Of a stretch of DNA of 64,000 nucleotides, positions 1 through 7,210 are shown in pieces. The translations under genes and the position numbers were made by a program. Source of the DNA: an uncultured Porphyromonadaceae bacterium (lineage in GTDB: Bacteria > Bacteroidota > Bacteroidia > Bacteroidales > Muribaculaceae); assembly GCA_902470475.1 (NCBI GenBank), contig CABRGT010000002.1, positions 1 to 64,000 of the forward strand, written 5' to 3'. The first letter of the stretch is position 1. Each line of letters starts with the position of its first letter. The notes beneath the pieces are model-generated. The model was given only the letters and a program-made list of their open reading frames with translations, searched no databases and had not been told where the DNA came from.

Positions 1-70
1 TGTCGGCCGCCGCTTTTATATAACTGAGAGTAAGAGCGTTAGACGAAATGAAACAAATTTAATAAAATTT

Positions 71-86
71 TGTTATTATAATAACA
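71..86. promoter_or_regulatory. 16-bp perfect palindrome, operator-like
   Basis: The bases TGTTATTATAATAACA form a perfect inverted repeat with no spacer, in the A+T-rich leader upstream of the winged-helix gene. It lies about 23 bases before the first candidate -7 box. A perfect dyad there fits a repressor or activator site, but A+T-rich DNA makes chance palindromes more likely. The binding protein is unknown; self-regulation by the winged-helix protein is only a guess. Confidence 0.4.
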
Positions 87-108
87 TGACTGAATGAAAA
101 TTAATGCT

Positions 109-158
109 TATATTTGCAAACAAAATGAAAGCATTTATAACCCGTTTCAATATATTTG
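109..158 (+). promoter_or_regulatory. Two candidate -7 boxes ahead of the winged-helix gene
   Basis: TATATTTG occurs at 109-116 and again at 151-158, both matching the Bacteroidota TAnnTTTG -7 consensus. No clear TTG -33 element sits 19-21 bases upstream of either, so both are plausible rather than firm. Use of the second would leave a leader of roughly 20 bases before the ATG at 184. Confidence 0.45.
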
Positions 159-183
159 TCTAACAATATAAAAATTTCCGACT

Positions 184-399
184 ATGAATGTAGAAGAAAT
201 CGGCACAAACGCCGGCGCCGTGTGGCAGGCTCTCAACTCGGCAGACGCTCTGGGCGTAAAGCAGCTCAAGAAAGCAACCAAGCTTAAGGACAAGGCTATC
301 TTCGCCGCCCTGGGCTGGCTCGCCCGCGAAGGCAAGATCAACATCACGGTTGATCCGGAGGACGAAAAAGAACTTCTCGTAAGCCTCGTACAGGAATAA
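184..399 (+). CDS. Small winged helix-turn-helix protein (DUF2582-type)
   Basis: This 71-residue protein matches the small winged-helix family PF10771/DUF2582 in size and pattern. An N-terminal helix ends in AGAVWQAL, a helix-turn-helix-like stretch LGVKQLKKATKLKDKAIFAA follows (about residues 23-42), then LGWLAREGKI and a short beta wing. There is no ligand or enzyme domain. The family is common as a stand-alone protein in Bacteroidota; its function is not established, and DNA binding is inferred from the fold. The gene is monocistronic, with a structured spacer before the next gene, and the ATG is the only sensible start. Confidence 0.85.
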   Translation: MNVEEIGTNAGAVWQALNSADALGVKQLKKATKLKDKAIFAALGWLAREGKINITVDPEDEKELLVSLVQE

Positions 400-418
400 T
401 ATTCCATATAACCGATCA

Positions 419-472
419 GACGGGGTCGCACAGCGGTGAAGCCACAAAGGAAGCCGCCGATGCGGCCCCGTC
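419..472. repeat. Inverted repeat in the spacer before thymidine kinase
   Basis: Arms at 419-429 (GACGGGGTCGC) and 462-472 (GCGGCCCCGTC) pair over 11 bases with one imperfect position, enclosing 32 bases that contain a second small GCGG/CCGC stem. No T-run follows on either strand, so this is not a typical intrinsic terminator. It could be an RNA structure at the end of the winged-helix mRNA or in the leader of the downstream operon. Confidence 0.4.
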
Positions 473-584
473 GGCATGGACGGAGAGCAAAAACGCGCGA
501 TTGTAGATAAAAATCCAGGATATTTTTTGCGCGGGCCACGATTAGTTGCTACCTTTGACATACGATAATTCATCACGAAAACAG

Positions 585-1226
585 ATGTACAGAAAAGGCA
601 AACTATACTTCAGATACGGCACGATGGGGTCGGCCAAGACCGCCATACTGCTGACTACGGCATATAATTTCGAGGAAAGGCACATGGACTACATGTGCAT
701 GAAGCCTGTGATCGATACGCGTGAGACCAAGAATGTGATCCACTCGCGCATCGGCATCGAACGTGAATGCCGGTGGATCTACGGGAACACCGACCTGTAT
801 CAGATGGCGGCGGACCTTTACGAGAAAGACGGCCGGATAGTGGACTGGTACCTGATCGACGAGGCACAGTTTCTGTCGGAAGCGCAGGTGGACCAGCTCT
901 CGCGTGTGGTGGATGACTTCGGCAGCAACGTCATATGCTACGGACTGCGGACGGACTTCAAGAGCCATCTGTTCGAAGGCTCGCGGCGTCTGTTCGAGAT
1001 CGCGGACACGATAGACGAGATAAAATCGACGTGCAACTGCGGACACAAGACGATCGTGAACGCCCGCATCGACAGCAACGGCGACTTCGTGGAGGACGGC
1101 GCCCAGGTAGAGATAGGCGGCGACGACAGGTATGTGGCCGTATGCCGCAAGTGCTGGCGGAACAAACACATAGAGCAAAGTTCACGGGCCATGCTCCCCC
1201 TTGATTTCACACCGACAAACGACTAA
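585..1226 (+). CDS. tdk: Thymidine kinase (type II, zinc-ribbon)
   Basis: Phosphorylates thymidine to dTMP with ATP in the salvage pathway. From the ATG at 585 (213 aa) the order is beta strand KLYFRY, a Walker A-like loop GTMGSAKT (12-19), the acidic motif IDEAQF (91-96, with the presumed catalytic Glu93), the lasso-side motif CYGLRTDF (118-125), and a zinc site built from Cys150/Cys152 and Cys187/Cys190. The whole resembles the Escherichia coli type of Tdk. The open frame extends to a TTG at 546, but the ATG start fits the family N-terminus better. Odd point: the second Walker A glycine is Ala17, where E. coli has Gly. It is the first gene of a tight operon, 5 bases ahead of the YhcH gene. 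Confidence 0.93.
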   Translation: MYRKGKLYFRYGTMGSAKTAILLTTAYNFEERHMDYMCMKPVIDTRETKNVIHSRIGIERECRWIYGNTDLYQMAADLYEKDGRIVDWYLIDEAQFLSEAQVDQLSRVVDDFGSNVICYGLRTDFKSHLFEGSRRLFEIADTIDEIKSTCNCGHKTIVNARIDSNGDFVEDGAQVEIGGDDRYVAVCRKCWRNKHIEQSSRAMLPLDFTPTND

Positions 1227-1231
1227 GGACC

Positions 1232-1678
1232 ATGATACTGTCAAGCCTCAGAGAAGCCGAGCGCTACCGCTCCCTCTCACCACGCATAGCCAAAGCCCTC
1301 GACTGGCTGCGCGGCTACAATGAAGCCGAATTCGAAGAAGGCGTCACCGATATCGGCGACGGCATCACCGTAAAGGCCGAGGCCCCCGGGCTGATGCCGC
1401 GCGAGCGCGCCAGGCTGGAGGTGCATGAGAACTACATCGACATACATGTGCCGCTGAAAGGCACCGAAACCATAGGCTGGGCGCGCCGCGGAGACCTGAT
1501 CCTGCCTACGCAGCCTTATGAGGAGGAATCCGACATCGGGTTCTACGGCGACCAGGCGCAGTGCCTGATCCATGTGCGCCCGGGGCAGTTCGCCATCTTT
1601 TTTCCGGAGGACGCGCACGCGCCCTGCATAGGAATCGGCACGCACCGTAAACTTTGCATCAAGATTCCGGTTATATAA
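1232..1678 (+). CDS. YhcH/YjgK/YiaL family cupin-like protein
   Basis: This 148-residue protein matches the DUF386 (YhcH/YjgK/YiaL) family, a single double-stranded beta-helix. The conserved HENYIDIHVPLKG block (65-77) and the FFPEDAHAP block (123-131) supply likely metal ligands (His65, Glu66, His72, His129). E. coli YhcH (NanQ) helps interconvert sialic acid anomers, and relatives sit in other sugar operons. No sialic acid gene lies nearby, so the substrate here is unknown. It starts 5 bases after tdk and ends 3 bases before the next gene, so it is almost certainly co-transcribed. Confidence 0.88.
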   Translation: MILSSLREAERYRSLSPRIAKALDWLRGYNEAEFEEGVTDIGDGITVKAEAPGLMPRERARLEVHENYIDIHVPLKGTETIGWARRGDLILPTQPYEEESDIGFYGDQAQCLIHVRPGQFAIFFPEDAHAPCIGIGTHRKLCIKIPVI

Positions 1679-1681
1679 GAT

Positions 1682-2428
1682 ATGAAAAGACTGATTCTCC
1701 TGCTATTCGCCGCAATAGCTATCGCAGCGTCCGCCACACATACCTTTCATGACGAAACGGTCAGATACAAGGTAATGTACAAGTGGGGGCTGATCAACAA
1801 ACAGGCGGGAACGGCCACGATCACCATCCGCGACCGCGGCGACTATTATTCGACGCAGCTCACGGCCCGGTCAGAGCCATGGGCCGACCACTTCTACATG
1901 GTGCGCGACACGCTCAACGGCGTGATCTCAAAAGAAGGATTCCGGCCCACTTTCTATGAAAAGATAGCCAACGAAGGGGGCGAGCACAAGCACGACATAG
2001 TGCGTTTCTCCTACTCGGGATCGCAGGTGACGGGCATGTGCAGCCGACGAGTCGTAAAGAAAGGCAAGGAAACCGTGAACCAGAAGCTGTCGCTGCAGTC
2101 GGCAGGCACGACGGTGGACATGCTGTCGTCGTTCTACTATATGCGGTCGCTGCCTTTCGACAAATGGACAAACGGGCAGAAACACACCGTGTCGATCTTT
2201 TCGGGCAAGCGCAAGGAGGCGCTGACTCTGGAATATCACGGTATAGAGACAGTGAAGGTAGACGGCAAGAGCTACCGCTGCTACCACATAACCTTCATCT
2301 TCACCGGCGACGGCGGCAAGAAGACATCCGACGACATGGATGCGTGGATCACAGCCGACGACCGGAGGCTGCCCGTGCAGCTTGAAGGGAAACTTCCGGT
2401 GGGCAAGGTGCGGTGCATACTGATATGA
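1682..2428 (+). CDS. DUF3108 family exported protein
   Basis: This 248-residue protein starts with a signal peptide (MKRLILLLFAAIAIAASA) and continues as a beta-rich sequence. It opens with the YKVMYKWGLINKQAGTATI pattern of DUF3108 proteins and ends with DAWITADDRRLPVQLEGKL, another block common to that family. The protein should be periplasmic or surface-associated. The family has no established enzymatic role; an envelope role is inferred from export alone. It sits between YhcH and YihY with single-digit spacing on both sides, so it belongs to the same operon. Confidence 0.8.
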   Translation: MKRLILLLFAAIAIAASATHTFHDETVRYKVMYKWGLINKQAGTATITIRDRGDYYSTQLTARSEPWADHFYMVRDTLNGVISKEGFRPTFYEKIANEGGEHKHDIVRFSYSGSQVTGMCSRRVVKKGKETVNQKLSLQSAGTTVDMLSSFYYMRSLPFDKWTNGQKHTVSIFSGKRKEALTLEYHGIETVKVDGKSYRCYHITFIFTGDGGKKTSDDMDAWITADDRRLPVQLEGKLPVGKVRCILI

Positions 2429-2435
2429 GAAGGAT

Positions 2436-3800
2436 ATGTCGCTGATAACGAAAGTCACCGGATGGTATGAGCGTGCCGCAGGGTACTGGGACTATTGTTC
2501 CAGGGATGTGTGGCATGACACGCGGCGCTCGTGGAAGGTGAACGTGATAAAGACGCTGAACCTCTCGGTGCGATCGTTCTTCAACGGAGACATACAGACG
2601 CATGCGTGCGCCATGACCTACCGCACGATCCTGGCGATAGTGCCTGCGCTGGCCCTGCTTTTCGCCATAGGGCGCGGCTTCGGGCTGCAGAAGGTGCTTG
2701 AGGATGAGCTGATGGCCGTGTTCCCGGCGCAGCGCCAGGCCGTGAGCTATGCCCTGAACTTTGTGGACTCCTATCTGAGCGCATCGTCGGAGGGGGTATT
2801 CCTGGGTGTGGGACTTGTGTTCCTGCTGTGGACCCTGATATCGATGATGAGCAGCGTAGAGGATACTTTCAACACGATATGGGGCGTGAAGAACGGCCGG
2901 AGCCTCGGCCGCAAGATCACGGACTACACGGCGATGCTGCTCATACTTCCGATAGTGCTGATATGCGCCAGCGGCATGACGCTTCTGCTGAGTTCGACCC
3001 TGCGCGCGATATTCGACTTCCCGTTCCTCACTCCGGTGATCTCGGCCTTTGTAGAGGTGATGTCGTGGCTGCTGACGTGTCTTTTCTTCACGCTGCTGTA
3101 CATACTGATGCCGAACACGAAGGTGAAACTGGCCAACGCCGTGATTCCCGGGCTGCTGGCGGGATCGGGCTTCATGCTGCTGCAGTGGATATTCGTCACG
3201 GGCCAGATGTATGTGGCGCGCTACAATGCCATCTACGGGTCGGTGTCGTTTCTGCCGCTGATGCTGATATGGCTGCAGCTTGTGTACGTGGTGACGTTCG
3301 CGGGTGCGGTGGTGTGCTATTCGTCGCAGAATATATTCATGTACAGTTTCAATGACGCGATAGCCAATATGTCGTCGTCGTACTACGCGCGGCTGACTAT
3401 CGCCGTGGGGGCCGTGGTGGTGCAGCGCTTCAATGCCGGAGATGGCGCCACCACAGTCAAATTCATGGCTCAGAACTATAATCTGCCACCGAAGCTGGTG
3501 ACCATAATCTGCGACAAGATGGTTGCGGCCAGGATATTGTCGGTGGCGGAGATAGATCCACAGACGGAGCTTCGCGGCTACCAGCCGGCGGTGGATCCCT
3601 CGAAACTGACGGTGGCCTACGTGTTCGACCGTCTCAACAAGACGGGTTCGGCCGACTTCATACCTGAATTCAATAATAATTTCCCGGGTGTGGTGGATGA
3701 TTACAGCCGCATACTCGAGGCAGAGACGGAGGTGACGTCGACAATCAGACTGACCGATATAAAAATCAACATAAAACCTACAAAAGACAATAACCTATGA
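2436..3800 (+). CDS. YihY/BrkB family inner-membrane protein
   Basis: This 454-residue polytopic protein matches the YihY/virulence factor BrkB family, once mislabelled RNase BN. The family signature is visible in the HACAMTYRTILAIVPALALLFAIG region (about 53-76), followed by some five further membrane segments up to about residue 305. A soluble C-terminal portion (about 320-430) resembles the winged-helix-like tail found in longer members. The transport or structural role is unsettled. The stop codon overlaps the ridA start in ATGA (3797-3800), which implies translational coupling. Confidence 0.9.
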   Translation: MSLITKVTGWYERAAGYWDYCSRDVWHDTRRSWKVNVIKTLNLSVRSFFNGDIQTHACAMTYRTILAIVPALALLFAIGRGFGLQKVLEDELMAVFPAQRQAVSYALNFVDSYLSASSEGVFLGVGLVFLLWTLISMMSSVEDTFNTIWGVKNGRSLGRKITDYTAMLLILPIVLICASGMTLLLSSTLRAIFDFPFLTPVISAFVEVMSWLLTCLFFTLLYILMPNTKVKLANAVIPGLLAGSGFMLLQWIFVTGQMYVARYNAIYGSVSFLPLMLIWLQLVYVVTFAGAVVCYSSQNIFMYSFNDAIANMSSSYYARLTIAVGAVVVQRFNAGDGATTVKFMAQNYNLPPKLVTIICDKMVAARILSVAEIDPQTELRGYQPAVDPSKLTVAYVFDRLNKTGSADFIPEFNNNFPGVVDDYSRILEAETEVTSTIRLTDIKINIKPTKDNNL

Positions 3801-4171
3801 AGAAAATCATCGCCACACAGAACGCTCCGGGCGCAATCGGCCCCTACAGCCAGGCCATAGACACCGGTGCTTTCGTATTCGCATCGGGCCAGATTCCAAT
3901 CAATCCGGCCGACGGCACAATACCGTCGGACATCAAATCGCAGACCGTGCAGGCCATAGCCAATGTCAGCGCCATACTGAACGAAGCCGGACTGACGCTT
4001 GACAACGTCGTGAAAACGACGGTGTTTCTGGCCGACATGAACGATTTCCAGGCCATGAACGAAGTGTACGGCCAGGCATTCACAGCCCCCTACCCGGCCC
4101 GCTCGGCAGTGGCCGTGAAGGATCTGCCCAAAAAGGTGCTGGTCGAAATCGAGGTAGTGGCCGCACGCTGA
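3797..4171 (+). CDS. ridA: RidA family enamine/imine deaminase
   Basis: This 124-residue protein has the full RidA signature: GPYSQAI (15-21), FASGQIP (28-34), Arg102 in PARSAV, and Glu117 in KVLVEIE. Arg102 and Glu117 correspond to the substrate-binding Arg and catalytic Glu of E. coli RidA. The enzyme hydrolyses reactive 2-aminoacrylate and similar enamines released by PLP enzymes, protecting cytosolic targets. It is the last gene of the tdk operon and is coupled to yihY by a 4-base overlap. Confidence 0.93.
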   Translation: MKKIIATQNAPGAIGPYSQAIDTGAFVFASGQIPINPADGTIPSDIKSQTVQAIANVSAILNEAGLTLDNVVKTTVFLADMNDFQAMNEVYGQAFTAPYPARSAVAVKDLPKKVLVEIEVVAAR

Positions 4172-4203
4172 TTTTGCAGAACTGCATTTTTTGAGTATCT
4201 TTG
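4172..4203 (+). promoter_or_regulatory. Promoter for the CotH-like gene
   Basis: TTTTG at 4172-4176 is followed after 19 bases by TATCTTTG at 4196-4203, an excellent match to the Bacteroidota -33/-7 promoter. Transcription would begin near 4208, inside the hairpin that starts at 4203. Confidence 0.75.
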
Positions 4204-4234
4204 CACCGGTATCTCATTGTTGAGACGCCGGTGC
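4203..4234 (+). terminator. Hairpin between ridA and the CotH-like gene
   Basis: GCACCGG (4203-4209) pairs with CCGGTGC (4228-4234), and inside it TCTCA (4212-4216) pairs with TGAGA (4221-4225) around a TTGT loop. Only a weak A/T-rich tail follows. It may end the tdk-ridA transcript, or act as a structured 5' leader for the CotH-like mRNA, since the promoter abuts it. Confidence 0.5.
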
Positions 4235-4260
4235 ATTATTTATATCATACTACAAATATC

Positions 4261-5982
4261 ATGAGAAAACTATTATCTCTAATGGTCCTCGCGGCATCTG
4301 CGGTGGCGGCCGAAGCGGTGACTTACTCAGGCACGCTTCCGGTGCTGTTCATCGCCACCGAGAACGGCCAGGCAATCACCTCGAAAGAAGATTACGTCAA
4401 GGCGACCTACTATCTTGACAACATGGGTATCGAGGACATCAAGCCGCTCGGCTCGGCGGCCGAACCGCTGACAATGCAGATCCGCGGCCGCGGCAACTAT
4501 TCGTGGTGGGGCTTCGACAAAAAGCCGTACCGGATCAAGCTTGACTCGAAGCAGGCCCTGCTGGGAATGGACAAAAGCAAGCACTTCGCCCTGCTGGCAC
4601 ATGCGGACGACACGTTCGGCTTCATGCGCAACATCGTGGGCTTCCAGATATCGCGCATGATCGGCATGCCGTGGACTCCGGCCGACGCGCCGGTGGAAGT
4701 GGTGCTCAACGGCGACTACATAGGCCTGTATTTCCTGACGGAGACAATCCGCGTGGACAAAGACCGCGTGAACATCGTCGAACAGCCTGACCTGGCCACC
4801 GCTCCGGAGGAAATCACAGGCGGATGGCTCGTGGAAATCGACAACTATGAGGACGATCCGCACATCACCCTCTACGAGAAGGATGCCGACGAAAGCAAGA
4901 TCACATTCACGTACAAGACTCCCGAGGAACTGTCGGAACCTCAGAAAGCATATCTGACCGAACAGATGACGGCCATCAACGACGCCATCTATCTGCCCGA
5001 CCTGAATGACAATTCGTGGGAGGAGTACGTGGATACGGATATTCTCGCCCGCTATTACATAACACAGGAAGTGGTGGACGATTTCGAATCATTCCACGGA
5101 AGCTGCTATCTGTACAAAAACCAGGGCGACGGGAAGTGGATGTTCGGCCCGGTATGGGATTTCGGCAACGCATTCACCTTCGACAAGACGCAGTACATAT
5201 ACCAGGGACGCCAGTGGCACAACACGTGGATACGCCAGATGTGCATGCATCCGCATTTCATGGAAACGGTGAAGGAGGTATGGAAAGAATTCCGCACGAC
5301 ACGCTACAATGAAATCTACGATTATATCGACAGCTATGCCGAACTGATCAAGGCGGCTGCGGTATGCGACGCCGAGCGCTGGCCCGACTACGGCAACGCC
5401 GACGTCGAAGCAAAAGCCGAAACTGTGAAGAACCGCCTGCGCCAGAGCGAACGGTGGCTGCAGTCGCAGTGGGGTATCCAGCAGACATTCACGGCATACT
5501 ATCAGAACAATCTACTCCCGTACTGGAACGAGGTGCACGCGTACGTGTGGTACACGACCGGGAATTCGGCAATCACACTCAACGGAGGCTGGCCGGGCAA
5601 CAAGATCGAACTGGATGAGGCTACGGGCTATTACAAACTCACGTTCAAGGCCGACGAACTGCCGGAGAACACCATGGTGATATTCAACAACGGTAATGCC
5701 AAGGGCGACAACCAGACGGATGATCTGGAGTTCGTGGACGGAGGCATATACAACCGCAAAGGCTATATCGGCAACGGGGCTGCGGACATCACAGCCGAGA
5801 GCCTCGAGATACATGCGGCAGGCAGTGTGATCCATGTGGTATCGCCGCGCGACGGCATAGTGAGAGTCAGCGACGTAGCCGGCCGCAGTTTCACCCGCGC
5901 GATAAAGGCCGGCACGAACATAATCGACGGACTTGCGCCGGGTCTGTATTTTATCGAAGGAAAGAAGGTGGCCGTCAGATAA
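4261..5982 (+). CDS. Secreted CotH-like kinase with CBM26-like module and sorting-type tail
   Basis: The preferred start is the ATG at 4261 (573 aa), which gives a clean signal peptide (MRKLLSLMVLAASAVAAEA); the frame is open from 4201, but that start would precede the predicted transcript start. Residues about 75-310 carry the CotH pattern, including KPYRIKLDSKQALLGM, the RNIVGFQISR region and GPVWDFGNAF. CotH family members can be protein kinases, or act in spore coat or cellulosomal contexts. Residues about 413-500 look like a CBM26-type starch-binding module (AYVWYTTG, GWPG, VIFNNG). The last ~60 residues resemble a type IX-like C-terminal domain ending DGLAPGLYFIEGKKVAVR. Surface exposure and glycan contact are inferred. 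Its own terminator lies inside the convergent gene downstream. Confidence 0.82.
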   Translation: MRKLLSLMVLAASAVAAEAVTYSGTLPVLFIATENGQAITSKEDYVKATYYLDNMGIEDIKPLGSAAEPLTMQIRGRGNYSWWGFDKKPYRIKLDSKQALLGMDKSKHFALLAHADDTFGFMRNIVGFQISRMIGMPWTPADAPVEVVLNGDYIGLYFLTETIRVDKDRVNIVEQPDLATAPEEITGGWLVEIDNYEDDPHITLYEKDADESKITFTYKTPEELSEPQKAYLTEQMTAINDAIYLPDLNDNSWEEYVDTDILARYYITQEVVDDFESFHGSCYLYKNQGDGKWMFGPVWDFGNAFTFDKTQYIYQGRQWHNTWIRQMCMHPHFMETVKEVWKEFRTTRYNEIYDYIDSYAELIKAAAVCDAERWPDYGNADVEAKAETVKNRLRQSERWLQSQWGIQQTFTAYYQNNLLPYWNEVHAYVWYTTGNSAITLNGGWPGNKIELDEATGYYKLTFKADELPENTMVIFNNGNAKGDNQTDDLEFVDGGIYNRKGYIGNGAADITAESLEIHAAGSVIHVVSPRDGIVRVSDVAGRSFTRAIKAGTNIIDGLAPGLYFIEGKKVAVR

Positions 5983-6649
5983 GGTTGCCTAAAGCCACGA
6001 GTCTATGGCGGAAGCGTCCGATCGCTTCCGCCTGTTTTTTTGTCACGCCGCAGGCGTCGAGACCGCATCCGGAGTGAGTGCAGTAGGTAGCGGAGGAATC
6101 GTTGACGTGGCCGGCGGGGCAGATGTACTTAAGACTTGTGCCGAGCAGACCTCTGACATTCTCCACGCGGCCAAGGCGCGGGAGGCGCCCGAGCAGAGCG
6201 TCGAGATCGCGCATGGCCTGATACTCGGCGTCGTCATATTCCTCGCGATAGGCGTCGATGACATCAAGGACGGACAGATCGCCGAGGGCCTCAATGCGGT
6301 CGGAAATGTGACGGGCGCTGAAAAGGCGGCATCCGCGGATAAGGTCGCAGACAATGTCGCCGTCGGCCATATGGGCGTAGAGGACCTCGGCCGCATAGCC
6401 TGCGTCGACGGCCTTGAGATAAAGCGGGAATTTCTCGATGGCAACGGTGTGAAGCTCATCGCGGTCGGCATCGTCAATGTCGCGCGCAGTCCTGTATTTC
6501 ATGTACAGGAGATCGCCGAGGCCATCCATGCGGTTGGATATGATGTAGTCCCAGTTGGCCGACGTAGGAAATACGGAGGGATCCCTGAGGAGTTCGCTGT
6601 AGCGCAGCCGGAGTTCTTCGGCCTTAAGACTTTCGTATCCGACGGTCAT
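5975..6649 (-). CDS. Unknown protein with C-terminal zinc ribbon
   Basis: I do not recognise this 224-residue soluble protein. It is rich in acidic and arginine residues and mostly helical. Near the C-terminus it has Cys residues arranged CPAGH ... YCTHSGCG ... ACG (about 175-200), a likely zinc ribbon. No signal peptide or membrane segment is present. Its start overlaps the end of the 5-formyltetrahydrofolate cyclo-ligase gene by 4 bases (6646-6649), so the two are probably translated together. Its 3' end overlaps the convergent CotH-like gene by 8 bases and also contains that gene's terminator in antisense. Confidence 0.75.
   Translation of the reverse strand: MTVGYESLKAEELRLRYSELLRDPSVFPTSANWDYIISNRMDGLGDLLYMKYRTARDIDDADRDELHTVAIEKFPLYLKAVDAGYAAEVLYAHMADGDIVCDLIRGCRLFSARHISDRIEALGDLSVLDVIDAYREEYDDAEYQAMRDLDALLGRLPRLGRVENVRGLLGTSLKYICPAGHVNDSSATYCTHSGCGLDACGVTKKQAEAIGRFRHRLVALGNLI
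6007..6041 (+). terminator. Intrinsic terminator of the CotH-like gene, inside the convergent CDS
   Basis: GGCGGAAGCG (6007-6016) and CGCTTCCGCC (6023-6032) form a perfect 10-bp stem with a 6-base loop, followed by TG and seven T residues (6035-6041). It lies 25 bases past the CotH stop codon, within the last ~25 codons of the opposing zinc-ribbon gene, where the T-run reads as Lys-Lys on the other strand. Confidence 0.88.
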
Positions 6650-7197
6650 GACACACGTATGATGCCTTTTTCGGTAACAACATAGTCGACGGGGACGTCG
6701 AATTCGTCGGGCTCGATGTCATCGACAAGCTGACAGTCATAAGCCACTCCGACGGTGACAGCGTGTGAATCGCGGAGCAGGCGGTCGTAGAAGCCCTTGC
6801 CGCGTCCGATACGGTTGCCGTGGCGGTCGTAGGCGACTGCGGGCACAATGATGAGCTCGATAGCTGAAATGTCGACGGTGTCGTCGCCATCGGGTTCCTC
6901 GATATTGAAAGCGCCAAGATGAAGCCGCGAACGGTCGTAAGGGAGGATATCGAGGTTGACGCCGTTGACGCGCGGCAGGTAGAAATGCTTGCGGTGATGC
7001 CAGCGGTCAATAAAGTCGCGTGTCGAAAGTTCGTCAGGCAGAGAATGATACATGAGTATATGCTCCGACATGATGAATGCGGCCGTCTTTTCGACGAGAT
7101 CAAAGACCTGTGCGGCGGCTGTGGCGCGCTCCACGGGGTCCAACAGATTCTTGCGCGCCTTTACACGCGACCTTATCGCTTCCTTATCCATGGTCAA
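6646..7197 (-). CDS. 5-formyltetrahydrofolate cyclo-ligase
   Basis: This 183-residue enzyme converts 5-formyl-THF to 5,10-methenyl-THF with ATP, returning a storage folate to one-carbon metabolism. The N-terminal basic helix (KEAIRSRVKARKNLLD) and the C-terminal GRGKGFYDRLL motif, the family's GxGxGyYDR ATP/substrate loop, are both present, and the length is normal. It starts 13 bases after the S41 protease stop and overlaps the zinc-ribbon gene by 4 bases. It is therefore the third gene of a minus-strand operon whose first member makes dUMP, the thymidylate precursor that links to folate use. Confidence 0.93.
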   Translation of the reverse strand: MTMDKEAIRSRVKARKNLLDPVERATAAAQVFDLVEKTAAFIMSEHILMYHSLPDELSTRDFIDRWHHRKHFYLPRVNGVNLDILPYDRSRLHLGAFNIEEPDGDDTVDISAIELIIVPAVAYDRHGNRIGRGKGFYDRLLRDSHAVTVGVAYDCQLVDDIEPDEFDVPVDYVVTEKGIIRVS

Positions 7198-7210
7198 TCT
7201 GAATAGCTAA

